Source of the DNA: CBDFKK01 sp965248815
GTDB lineage: Bacteria; Pseudomonadota; Alphaproteobacteria; SMXP01
Length of the DNA: 64,000 bases
Assembly (NCBI GenBank): GCA_965248815.1
Contig: CBDFKK010000005.1
Location: 1-64,000 of the forward strand
Direction of reading: 5' to 3'
Shown: positions 15,116-23,795 of the stretch, one piece after another
Position numbering within the stretch: position 1 is the stretch's first letter
Layout of the letters: each line of letters starts with the position of its first letter
The notes under the pieces: model-generated
The model's database searches: none
What the model was told of the DNA's origin: nothing
The model's input: the letters and a program-made list of their open reading frames with translations, nothing else
Program-made: the position numbers and the translations under genes

Positions 15116-17767
15116 CTAAAGGCGGCCAAGCGCTTCTTGAAGCTTTGACGAAACAGCTTCAGCGTCCGCGCGGCGCTCTCGCTGTTCTTCAACCACCTGT
15201 TCCGGCGCGCGCGACATGAATTTCTCATTGCTTAATTTGGCGTCGATCTTTTTGATTTCGCCGGCCACCTTATTGATTTCTTTTTCGAGTCGCTGGCGTT
15301 CCTTATCAAGATCCATAATGTCAGCTAAGGGCAAGATAATTGTCGCCTCGTCGACGACAACCTGAACCGAACCTTCTGGGATCTCGTCGGATTCTTTGGC
15401 GCTGTCGAGGCGCGCCATACGGCTGATGACATCAAGATGGGTCTTGAGCCGGTCGAGCGTTATCGCTGATGCTCCTTTGAGCAAGAGTGGAATCTTTGCG
15501 CCCGCCGGTACGTTCATTTCAGCACGGACCGAGCGCACTTCCGTGACGAGCCGGATCACCCAATCCATTTCCGCATCGGCTGCCTCATCCTTCATGCCGC
15601 CGCCATACTCAGGCCAGTCGGCCAGGATGAGGAGGTTCGACTTCGTTTCGCCTTGTTCCGATTGGTGCTGCCACAGTTCTTCGGTCATGAACGGCATGAA
15701 GGGGTGCAGCAAGATCAGACCTTGATCTAGCACCCACGCGCACATGGCGCGGGTTTCAGCCTTGGCAGCTTCGTCTGAACCGTTGAGTAACGGTTTGATG
15801 AGTTCCAAATACCAGTCGCAGAACACATGCCAAATGAAATGATAGATGGCGCCTGCCGCATCGTTGAACCGATACTCGGCAATTCCGGCCGTAACTGCGT
15901 CTCGCGTTTTTTCAACTTCACCGGCAATCCATTGGTTGATGGTTTGTTGAACCGACTTTGGGTCGAATTCGGCAGCGCGGATGCATTCGTTCATTTCGCA
16001 GAAGCGGGCCGCATTCCAAAGTTTGGTTCCGAAATTGCGGTAGCCTTCAACCCGCGATGTCGACAACCTAATGTCGCGGCCTTGTGCCGCCATGGCCGCC
16101 AACGTGAAGCGCAGCGCGTCCGCGCCATATTCATCGACGAGTACCAGTGGATCGATCACGTTGCCGACGGTCTTGGACATCTTCTTGCCCTTCTCGTCGC
16201 GCACGATCGCGTGAATATATGTTGTGTGAAACGGCACTTCCTTCATGAAGTGAAGGCCCATCATCATCATGCGGGCGACCCAGAAGAAGATAATGTCGAA
16301 CGCGGTTACCAGAACATCAGTCGGATAAAACCGTTTGAGTTCGATCGTCTCATCGGGCCAACCCAGCGTCGAAAAAGGCCATAGCGCCGACGAAAACCAC
16401 GTGTCCAAAACATCGTCGTCTCTGCGCAGTTCTACTGTCTTGCCATAATGAGATGTGGCGGCCGATTGCGCTTCGTCTTCAGTTTCCGCAACAAAGATAT
16501 GATCGTCAGGTCCATACCAAGCCGGAATACGGTGACCCCACCACAGCTGGCGCGAAATGCACCAGGGCTGAATGTTGCGCATCCACTCGAAATACGTTCG
16601 CTCCCAATTCTTAGGCACGAACTTCATTCTGCCCTGTTCGACGGCCTCGATAGCCGGCGCGGCCAAAGTTTCCGCATCAACGTACCATTGATCCGTCAAC
16701 CAAGGCTCGATCACCACCTTCGATCGATCCCCATAAGGGACGGTGTGGGTATAGTCTTCAATTTGTTCGACGAGACCCAGCGCCTCCAAATCCTCCACGA
16801 CTTTTTTGCGCGCCTCAAATCGATCGAGACCGCGATAAGGTTCGGGGACATCGTCCGTTAGACACGCATGCTCGTCCAAGATGTTGAGAACGTCGAGGCC
16901 TTGGCGGCGACCCACTTCAAAGTCGTTGAAATCGTGACCTGGTGTAATCTTGACAGCGCCCGATCCTTGCTCCGGATCGGCGTACTCATCGGCCACGATC
17001 GGAATGCGCCGACCGACCAATGGTAAGATCGCCTGCTTACCGACCAATCTCTTATAGCGATCGTCGTCGGGATGAACGGCGATGCCAGTGTCACCCAGCA
17101 TAGTTTCTGGGCGCGTTGTGGCAACCGTTATAAACCGGCCTTCTTCACCCTCGATGGGATATTTAAAGTGCCAAAGGTGTCCTTGGATTTCGACCTGCTC
17201 GACTTCGAGATCGGAAATGGCGGTGATGAGTTTGGGATCCCAATTGACCAGCCGTTTGTCTTTGTAGATCAATCCTTCCCGGTAGAGTTGGACGAAGACT
17301 TTCAGAACGGCGCGAGATAGCCCTTCATCCATAGTGAACCGTTCACGATTCCAATCGCATGACGCACCAAGGCGGCGCAATTGTTGAATGATGGTGCCGC
17401 CCGACTGTTCTTTCCAAGCCCATACGCGCTCGACAAAAGCGTCGCGGCCCATATCAGGGCGCGTAACGTTGCCTTCTTCGGCGAGCTGGCGCTCGACGAC
17501 CATTTGCGTCGCAATGCCCGCATGATCCATGCCTGGTTGCCACAAGACATCTTTGCCGCGCATGCGTTCGAAGCGCGCCAGAATATCTTGAAGCGTATTG
17601 TTGAGCGCGTGCCCCATATGGAGGCTGCCCGTAACATTGGGCGGCGGAATGACAATACAAAAGGTCTCGGCGTCAGGCCTGCGGCCACACGAAAAAGCGC
17701 CCGCCACTTCCCATTGTTGATACAGGCGTGCCTCGACCTCCTGCGGCCGAAAATTTTTGTCCAGCAT
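15116..17767 (-). CDS. valS: Valine-tRNA ligase
   Basis: An 883-residue class I aminoacyl-tRNA synthetase that charges tRNA-Val. The HIGH-type motif is at PPPNVTGSLHMGH (residues 41-53) and the KMSKS-type motif is KKMSKTVGN. The CP1 editing domain lies between them. The C-terminus carries the ValRS coiled-coil arm (LDKERQRLEKEINKVAGEIKKIDAKL, key part ERQRLEKEINKVAGEIKK). I chose the ATG at 17767 (MLDKNFRPQEVE), which aligns with normal ValRS N-termini; an in-frame ATG at 17839 adds 24 atypical residues. It is downstream of popZ in the conserved pcm-tolC-popZ-valS order. Confidence 0.96.
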   Translation of the reverse strand: MLDKNFRPQEVEARLYQQWEVAGAFSCGRRPDAETFCIVIPPPNVTGSLHMGHALNNTLQDILARFERMRGKDVLWQPGMDHAGIATQMVVERQLAEEGNVTRPDMGRDAFVERVWAWKEQSGGTIIQQLRRLGASCDWNRERFTMDEGLSRAVLKVFVQLYREGLIYKDKRLVNWDPKLITAISDLEVEQVEIQGHLWHFKYPIEGEEGRFITVATTRPETMLGDTGIAVHPDDDRYKRLVGKQAILPLVGRRIPIVADEYADPEQGSGAVKITPGHDFNDFEVGRRQGLDVLNILDEHACLTDDVPEPYRGLDRFEARKKVVEDLEALGLVEQIEDYTHTVPYGDRSKVVIEPWLTDQWYVDAETLAAPAIEAVEQGRMKFVPKNWERTYFEWMRNIQPWCISRQLWWGHRIPAWYGPDDHIFVAETEDEAQSAATSHYGKTVELRRDDDVLDTWFSSALWPFSTLGWPDETIELKRFYPTDVLVTAFDIIFFWVARMMMMGLHFMKEVPFHTTYIHAIVRDEKGKKMSKTVGNVIDPLVLVDEYGADALRFTLAAMAAQGRDIRLSTSRVEGYRNFGTKLWNAARFCEMNECIRAAEFDPKSVQQTINQWIAGEVEKTRDAVTAGIAEYRFNDAAGAIYHFIWHVFCDWYLELIKPLLNGSDEAAKAETRAMCAWVLDQGLILLHPFMPFMTEELWQHQSEQGETKSNLLILADWPEYGGGMKDEAADAEMDWVIRLVTEVRSVRAEMNVPAGAKIPLLLKGASAITLDRLKTHLDVISRMARLDSAKESDEIPEGSVQVVVDEATIILPLADIMDLDKERQRLEKEINKVAGEIKKIDAKLSNEKFMSRAPEQVVEEQRERRADAEAVSSKLQEALGRL

Positions 17768-17902
17768 GGGTGGCCCGGACTCCCCCGCTAGCGTGTGGCG
17801 ACTATTATAATTAGGGACTCTTTGTGGGGTGCGCGGCACGATCCGTCAAGTCGCACAAGCGGCAAGTTCATCAGATTGAGATTGCTGGGAATTCGGCAGA
17901 CC

Positions 17903-18493
17903 CTATCCTAGGCGGCCGCGGCGTGACAGGCGCTCGATTTCCTCTCGGACCAGTTCTTCCACAATGGCGGGCAAGTTTTGATCAAGCCAGCCTTTGAGCA
18001 TTGGTCTCAGCATCTCCTCGACCAGATGCTCGAGGGTGTTGGCCTTGCCATCGGAGACCTGCACATTTTGGGCAAGGGCTCCAAAGTAGGCAGCCGCCGC
18101 GCCGGCCGCTTCATTGCTCAAGAGAGGTTCATCAGGATTACCAGCATCTGTAGCCACGTCTTGCTCATCCACGAGGACCAAATCATCCTCTACTTGTGTT
18201 TCAGGTTCTTGTGCAGCTTCGACCATGTCCTCTTCGGCATCCATAGTACTTACGGAACCGTCCTCATTGACTTTTTGCGTGAGTTCTAAGACCTCTTCCG
18301 GTTCAGGAGGTAAGGTCTCCTCTTCAGGCGCCTCAACGAACTCTTCGACCTGAGGCTCATATTCAGGTTCAGGCTCCGCTGCTGCAACCGTTGCGTCTTC
18401 CACCGGCTCTTCGTCATCTTCGGATATAATTCGACGAATGGAGGCTAGAATTTCCTCCATGGTCGGTTCTTGTTGGGATTCTTGTTCTGCCAT
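17903..18493 (-). CDS. popZ: PopZ/DUF2497 polar organising protein
   Basis: About 196 residues. The N-terminal helix EPTMEEILASIRRIISED is the signature of alphaproteobacterial PopZ/DUF2497. A long acidic, proline-rich disordered region follows (about residues 25-130) and then the C-terminal oligomerisation helices (TLEHLVEEMLRPMLKGWLDQNLPAIVEELV, key part RPMLKGWLDQNLP). In Caulobacter, PopZ forms a polar hub that anchors the centromere protein ParB. Position directly upstream of valS fits this. Start at MAEQ chosen over a Met four codons earlier; both are possible. Confidence 0.9.
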   Translation of the reverse strand: MAEQESQQEPTMEEILASIRRIISEDDEEPVEDATVAAAEPEPEYEPQVEEFVEAPEEETLPPEPEEVLELTQKVNEDGSVSTMDAEEDMVEAAQEPETQVEDDLVLVDEQDVATDAGNPDEPLLSNEAAGAAAAYFGALAQNVQVSDGKANTLEHLVEEMLRPMLKGWLDQNLPAIVEELVREEIERLSRRGRLG

Positions 18494-18676
18494 CGAACTA
18501 ACCATCTTTACTCAACGTAAGTGCCAACCAGCCGTAGCCGTTCGACCCTACGCTAGCCGCCGAAAATTTGCCAGCGCCTCGACCACTAAACATTTACGAG
18601 AAACTAGTTAATTTTTGGGCAACAGGACGCGCGCCAAATGGCGCACTTGCGTGCGCGAAGACTCTGAAATGAGAGA

Positions 18677-20077
18677 TCAATCGGTCGTGGTGCCGTAGCC
18701 AATCATCTTCCAGCGGACCGCCCGATAATTCCTTTCCGGGTCGTAAATTTCCACCGGCAGACCAAGTCCCTGAGCTGTCAGCAAGCCCATGGCCGAAAGC
18801 AACCCGTAAGAGGCGACATATTCGTCGCGCTCGGAACGCACCAGCGACACGCGAGAATTGAGAAGTTCTTGTTCGGCGTCAAGCACGTCAAGCGTGGTGC
18901 GAGACCCCACTTGGGCCTCCTGCTGGACCCCTTCAAAAGCGATTTCATTTGCCCTGACCTGTTGCTGGTCCGACACGATGCGCGCTCGGGCCGCCAAAAG
19001 ATTTTCCCATGCATTGGTCGCGTCTTGGATCACACGACGGCGAATTTCTGCAACGCGAATTCGAAACTGGCTAGCCTGATGCTTCGTCTGCCGAATGATC
19101 GAGAACTGCCGGCCGCCTTGATAAAGCGGCATGGAAAAAGTGGACAGGAATTGGGTCGACGAGCTTTGGTTGTTGGCGCGATTGGTATCCTCAGAGATCT
19201 GGCCCCGGGCTTGAAGCGCGATCGTCGGCAACAGTCCGCCCTTGGCTTGAGCGACGTCAAAGCGAGAGGCTTTTTCAGCTTCCACGGCTGCCAAAAGATC
19301 AGGGTTCGTCTCGAGGGCCAAAGCGATGGCCTCCTCCAGCGACCCTGGCAGGTCAGGCAGTGGCGGATCAGAGTCTAATGACCCCGGTGGATTGCCAATC
19401 ACAGCCTCATATCTGGCGCGGGCTTCTGCGAGGGTGGCTTCGGCATCGGTCAATTGCGATTGTGATAAGCTCAATCGAGCTTCCGATTGGGCCACATCTG
19501 TGCGGGTAATTTCACCTACCCGGAAGCGATCTTCCGAGGCCTCCAATTGGCGCCGCAATACCTGCACGTTGTTTTCGTTGAGTTCGACCGTTGCCAAGTC
19601 CCGGATTGTATCCGTAAAGGCCGTCACCGCTGCTTGCAAGACGCTTTGCTCCGTTGCGGTGAGAACGCTCACTCCTTCCCGCCGCCGCGCTTTCGCGGCG
19701 CGCAGCGCATTGAAGTTTCGAAAGCCTTGAAACAAGGTCTGCTGAGCGGTGATGGAGGCACTGTAACTCTCGGTATAAACGGTCGTGGTAATTGGCGCTG
19801 ATGGCACGCCGAAAAAGCTTAGCGCCGATTGCCGGCGCGAATTATTGAACTGGTAGCTGGCATCCATCGTCACCGTCGGAACCCAAGCGGATTTAGCTTG
19901 AGGCACACCTTCGTCGGTCGCCCGCTGACGAGCGCGATCGGCCAGCAAGGTTGGGTTGGTGTTGTAGGCGGCCGCCAGTGCTTCTTCGAGGGTCTCCGCC
20001 CCTGCCGAAGGCACGCTCACCAATAGCCCCGCCGCAACGACTGCCGATCCGGCCCAGCCCTTGGTTTGTTTGCTCAT
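18677..20077 (-). CDS. tolC: TolC-family outer-membrane channel
   Basis: A 466-residue outer-membrane efflux and type I secretion channel. A signal peptide (GSAVVAAGLLVSVPSAGAE) is followed by two repeated OEP halves: ETLEEALAAAYNTNPTLLADRA starts the first and SLEEAIALALETNPDLLAAVE the second (each quoted partly: LEEALAAAYNTNP, LEEAIALALETNP). The hallmark FQGFRNFNALRAA and YQGGRQFS strands are present. It would form the outer-membrane exit for a trimeric export system. The two RTX proteases at 32.7 and 35.1 kb need such a channel, but no inner-membrane ABC exporter or adaptor is in the window, so the link is inference. Confidence 0.93.
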   Translation of the reverse strand: MSKQTKGWAGSAVVAAGLLVSVPSAGAETLEEALAAAYNTNPTLLADRARQRATDEGVPQAKSAWVPTVTMDASYQFNNSRRQSALSFFGVPSAPITTTVYTESYSASITAQQTLFQGFRNFNALRAAKARRREGVSVLTATEQSVLQAAVTAFTDTIRDLATVELNENNVQVLRRQLEASEDRFRVGEITRTDVAQSEARLSLSQSQLTDAEATLAEARARYEAVIGNPPGSLDSDPPLPDLPGSLEEAIALALETNPDLLAAVEAEKASRFDVAQAKGGLLPTIALQARGQISEDTNRANNQSSSTQFLSTFSMPLYQGGRQFSIIRQTKHQASQFRIRVAEIRRRVIQDATNAWENLLAARARIVSDQQQVRANEIAFEGVQQEAQVGSRTTLDVLDAEQELLNSRVSLVRSERDEYVASYGLLSAMGLLTAQGLGLPVEIYDPERNYRAVRWKMIGYGTTTD

Positions 20078-20250
20078 TGTTCTTCAACCCCTAACTTCAA
20101 TTACCGCTTGTCGCCTGGGTCACAGGCGAAGTCACTAAAGTGATTATGACAGCTCGGTCAATGCCGCAACATCCCCGAGTTAACGTTTTGGTCACTAATT
20201 ACCTACATCAAATCCCTGATCCAGTCTCCAAAGAGCGGCTGGCAAGTACT

Positions 20251-20910
20251 TCAAAAAACGAACTCTTCTTGCTTTTCAAATCCTGGCAACACTGGAACAA
20301 AGGCGTCAAAAACTATGCGGCTCGAAACTACCGTTTGACCGTTTTCCGCGGTTTTGGTGTAAATCCGGGCGTGGCCGCCATCTTCGGCCAGCACGGCGGC
20401 AAGCCGGCCGCCCTCCCGGAGCTGATCTAGCAGCTCTTGGGGTACCAGTTCTGCACCGCCATTGATGAAGATGACGTCATAAGGGCCCTGTTCCACGTAG
20501 CCTTTGGCCAACGGGCCAGTAACCACGGCGGCATTGTCCACGCCCATTTCGGTCAAAATCGACGTCGCCAGCTCAGCCAGCATTTCATCACATTCAAGAG
20601 CGACAACGGCACCTGCCACTGACGCCAATACGGCTGTCGAGTAGCCAGGACCGCAGGCAACATCAAGAACCAGATCGTCTTCGCTAACGGCTGCAGCCTG
20701 CAACAGCTTCGAAAAGCACCGGGGTTCCATCAGGACCCGGCCGCCATCGACATCTATATTGTCGTCCGCATACGCCACGGCCTGTTTGCCCTTAGGGACA
20801 AACCGCTCGCGGGGAATGCGTTCCATGGCTTCGTGGATCCGGCGATCCGTGACATCATTGGGACGCACCTGGGACGCTACCATCGTAAGGCGTGCTGCCG
20901 CGTAATCCAT
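20251..20910 (-). CDS. pcm: Protein-L-isoaspartate O-methyltransferase family protein
   Basis: About 219 residues. It is a SAM-dependent methyltransferase of the PIMT fold: RPNDVTDRRIHEAMERIPRERFVP at the N-terminus (key part RIHEAMERIPRERFVP), SAM motif I VLDVACGPGYSTAVLA, and the post-motif LVPQELLDQLREGGRLA. The start at MDYAAARLTM fits alphaproteobacterial homologues better than the ATG 13 codons upstream. In this class the gene next to tolC is a PIMT paralogue, and repair of isoaspartate is not proven for it. It is the first gene of the pcm-tolC-popZ-valS block. Confidence 0.85.
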   Translation of the reverse strand: MDYAAARLTMVASQVRPNDVTDRRIHEAMERIPRERFVPKGKQAVAYADDNIDVDGGRVLMEPRCFSKLLQAAAVSEDDLVLDVACGPGYSTAVLASVAGAVVALECDEMLAELATSILTEMGVDNAAVVTGPLAKGYVEQGPYDVIFINGGAELVPQELLDQLREGGRLAAVLAEDGGHARIYTKTAENGQTVVSSRIVFDAFVPVLPGFEKQEEFVF

Positions 20911-21114
20911 TGAATCGGACCCTAAGACTATTGAAAATCGCTGCTTCACTTCGCGTTATAGCGAGAGGACGACGGAAAAACAATTCACGTCCAGTGGAGG
21001 TAAGCGGGCTTAATTGGACCTGAAACGAGCGCCTCACGATTGTTTGCGCAGCCGGTGAGTGATATAGGCGGGGGCTCGGCTGGGCCCAAAGCAGACGTGG
21101 GCCCGCGCAAGTGG

Positions 21115-21188
21115 GGCCACGTGGCGGAGTGGTTACGCAGCGGACTGCAAATCCGTGTACCCCAGTTCGAATCTGGGCGTGGCCTCCA
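21115..21188 (+). tRNA. tRNA-Cys (GCA)
   Basis: A 74-nt cloverleaf with acceptor stem GGCCACG/CGTGGCC, anticodon loop CTGCAAA giving GCA, TpsiC arm with GTTCGAATC, discriminator U and encoded CCA. All stems pair. Confidence 0.95.
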
Positions 21189-21234
21189 ATTCTTTCAATG
21201 CGTTGTGAATTCGGGCTCAACGGGGACCATCGAC

Positions 21235-22752
21235 GTGACCGAGATGTCGACGATGATCGAACTCTTGAACGCTGGGAAAAAAGACGATCCGGCAATTGGG
21301 GGGCCTGACCAGCGTTCTATGACATTCGAAGAGCTTCGCGCCCTTACTGTGTCCGTCAACGCGTCGTTGAAAGCCGCGCGCATCGGGCGCAACGATCGCG
21401 TGGCCATCGTTTTGCCAAACGGTCCGCAAATGGCCACGGCATTCGTGTCCGTTGCGGCAAGCGCGACAGCAGCACCGTTGAACCCAGCCTACAAGAAAGA
21501 TGAATTCAGATTTTATCTATCCGATCTCGGCGCCAAAGCCCTATTGGTCATGGATGGGATGGCGTCAGCTGCGCTCGATGTCGCGACGGAATTGAATATT
21601 CCGGTTATAACCTTGACCGTCAAAGACAGCGCACCGGCCGGCTGTTTTAAACTTTCCGGACCGGCTGCTAATTCCACATCAGAAACTGCGTTTGCGAAAC
21701 CTGAAGACATTGCGCTGGTCTTGCACACATCAGGAACGACGTCGCGGCCAAAAATTGTTCCACTTAGCCACATCAATGTGTGCACATCAGCTCGTAATAT
21801 CGCGGACTCTTTGCAGCTCTCAGCTGAAGATCGATGCCTCAACATCATGCCGTTGTTTCACATTCACGGATTGATTGCGGCCGTTTTAGCAAGCCTCGCG
21901 GCCGGTGCAGAAGTCAGTTGCACACCGGGCTTTGACGCCATGAAAGTCTTTCGGTGGTTCGATGGCGTCAAGCCCACTTGGTACACCGCGGTGCCGACCA
22001 TGCATCAGGCAATTCTTCAGCGTGCAGAACGCAACCCAGACGCGGTGAAAAGATTGAACCTGAGATTTGCCCGTTCGTCGTCGTCTTCGTTGCCGCCTAA
22101 AGTCATGAGCGACCTTGAGGAAACTTTTGGCTGCCCCGTCATTGAAGCCTACGGCATGACCGAAGCCGCCCATCAAATGGCGTCAAACCCCTTGCCGCCG
22201 CTTGCGCGCAAAGCCGGCTCTGTCGGCCTGGCGGCGGGGCCAGAAATTGCAATTATGGATCTCGCGGGCGAAATTCTGTCGAACGGATCAACGGGCGAAA
22301 TTGTCATTCGGGGCCGGAACGTCACTGCCGGGTATGAAGCAAACCCCAAAGCCAATGACGAAGCCTACACCAAGGGCTGGTTTCGAACCGGCGATCAAGG
22401 GGTAATGGACCACGACGGCTATTTGCGACTGACAGGCCGTCTGAAAGAAATCATCAATCGTGGCGGCGAAAAAATTTCACCGCGCGAAGTCGATGAGGTT
22501 CTGCTCGACCATCCAGCCATTGCCCAGGCGGTTACTTTCGCTGTGCCGGATGCCAAATTAGGTGAAGACGTCGGCGCAGCAATTGTTCTCAAGCCGGGTC
22601 AGGATATCGGCAAACAAGATGTGAAAGATTTCGTGGCTGAGAGACTGGCGCAATTTAAAGTACCTCGCACCGTTTTGTTTGTTGACGAAATACCGAAAGG
22701 CGCGACGGGCAAATTGGTACGAATCGGCCTGCACGAAAAGCTAGGCCTTTAA
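21235..22752 (+). CDS. Acyl-CoA synthetase, oxalyl-CoA ligase-like
   Basis: About 505 residues of an AMP-forming acid:CoA ligase. The P-loop-like motif is LHTSGTTSRPKIVPLSH. The A5 motif YGMTEAAHQMASNPLPP and the A8 motif GWFRTGDQG...GRLKEIINRGGEKISP are complete, with the catalytic Lys in PKGATGKLVR. The A5 wording closely resembles oxalate-CoA ligases (AAE3 type), so an oxalate or other small-acid substrate is possible. GTG at 21235 follows GGGGA with 8-nt spacing; ATG at 21244 is an alternative. It lies 47 bp after tRNA-Cys and may be cotranscribed with the next gene, 12 bp on. Confidence 0.87.
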   Translation: MTEMSTMIELLNAGKKDDPAIGGPDQRSMTFEELRALTVSVNASLKAARIGRNDRVAIVLPNGPQMATAFVSVAASATAAPLNPAYKKDEFRFYLSDLGAKALLVMDGMASAALDVATELNIPVITLTVKDSAPAGCFKLSGPAANSTSETAFAKPEDIALVLHTSGTTSRPKIVPLSHINVCTSARNIADSLQLSAEDRCLNIMPLFHIHGLIAAVLASLAAGAEVSCTPGFDAMKVFRWFDGVKPTWYTAVPTMHQAILQRAERNPDAVKRLNLRFARSSSSSLPPKVMSDLEETFGCPVIEAYGMTEAAHQMASNPLPPLARKAGSVGLAAGPEIAIMDLAGEILSNGSTGEIVIRGRNVTAGYEANPKANDEAYTKGWFRTGDQGVMDHDGYLRLTGRLKEIINRGGEKISPREVDEVLLDHPAIAQAVTFAVPDAKLGEDVGAAIVLKPGQDIGKQDVKDFVAERLAQFKVPRTVLFVDEIPKGATGKLVRIGLHEKLGL

Positions 22753-22764
22753 ACGAGACCATTG

Positions 22765-23754
22765 ATGAAGATTTGTATCTACGGAGCAGGCGCTATCGGC
22801 GGTTATCTAGCTGTCGGACTTAAGCGTGCCGGTGCCGACGTCACATGTATTGCCCGCGGAGCTCATATGCGCGCCATTCAGGAAAGTGGCCTCAAGCTCC
22901 TCATCGATGACGACGAGATAATCGAACATATGCCGTGTACGGAGGACCCGAAAGAGGTTGGGCCGCAAGACTATGTCATCGTCGCATTGAAGGCGCCATC
23001 GGCTCATGCGGTCGCGGACACCATGACACCGCTGTTTCACGATAGAACAGCAGTCGTTACGGCCCAGAATGGTTTACCTTGGTGGTACTTCTACAAGAGC
23101 GGCGGGCCATTTGAAGACCGCCGGATCACCAGCGTCGATCCAGACGACCGGCAGTGGGAACTGATTGGACCTGAGCGCGCTATTGGTTGTGTTGTCTATC
23201 CGGCCACCGAAATCATCGAACCAGGCGTTATTCGGCACACCTATGGCAAACGTTTTTCTTTGGGCGAACCCGACGGATCAAAGTCGACGCGCTTGACTGC
23301 GCTCGCTGAGATGATGTCGTCAGCTGGGTTTCAGGCGCGCATTCGCACGACCATCCGCGACGAAATCTGGATCAAATTGTGGGGCAATTTAAGCCTTAAT
23401 CCCGTAAGCGCGCTTACGGGCGGAACGTTGCGGCAAATCATCGAAGACGAAGGTACGCATAAAGTCGTCCGCTCGATGATGCTCGAAGCCAAAGACATCG
23501 CCGAGGCGCTCGGCATAACTTTCAAGGTGAACGTAGACAAGCGCATCGCCGGGGCGCTTGATGTGGGCGATCATAAAACGTCCATGCTGCAGGACTTGGA
23601 AAAAGGCCGCACTATGGAGATCGATGCCCTCGTTGGCTCCATTCAAGAGCTGGCCCAGCTTTGCGACATCAACACACCCACGATCGATATGGTTTTGGCG
23701 CTAATTAAACTTCGAGGTCGGCTTGCAGGTTGTTATTCTCCTCTGTCGGGCTAA
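22765..23754 (+). CDS. 2-dehydropantoate 2-reductase family protein
   Basis: About 329 residues of the ApbA/PanE fold: NAD(P)-binding Rossmann start KICIYGAGAIGGYLAVGL, then ALKAPSAHAV, and the conserved AQNGLPWWYF and KLWGNLSLNPVSALTGGTL regions. The C-terminal catalytic helix contains KTSMLQDLEKGRTMEIDAL. Many family members outside pantothenate synthesis act on other 2-oxo acids, and the context (CoA ligase upstream, amine oxidase downstream) suggests a catabolic reductase rather than the housekeeping PanE. ATG at 22765 is 12 bp after the ligase stop, which suggests translation from a shared transcript. Confidence 0.87.
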   Translation: MKICIYGAGAIGGYLAVGLKRAGADVTCIARGAHMRAIQESGLKLLIDDDEIIEHMPCTEDPKEVGPQDYVIVALKAPSAHAVADTMTPLFHDRTAVVTAQNGLPWWYFYKSGGPFEDRRITSVDPDDRQWELIGPERAIGCVVYPATEIIEPGVIRHTYGKRFSLGEPDGSKSTRLTALAEMMSSAGFQARIRTTIRDEIWIKLWGNLSLNPVSALTGGTLRQIIEDEGTHKVVRSMMLEAKDIAEALGITFKVNVDKRIAGALDVGDHKTSMLQDLEKGRTMEIDALVGSIQELAQLCDINTPTIDMVLALIKLRGRLAGCYSPLSG

Positions 23755-23795
23755 AAAAAGACATTCGCTTACTATTGGGGGGAAACAAAGTAATC

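Noticed and set aside
21040..21234. Upstream extension of the acyl-CoA synthetase through the tRNA-Cys
   Set aside because: The frame is open but runs through the tRNA gene; a GTG with a ribosome-binding site lies at 21235.
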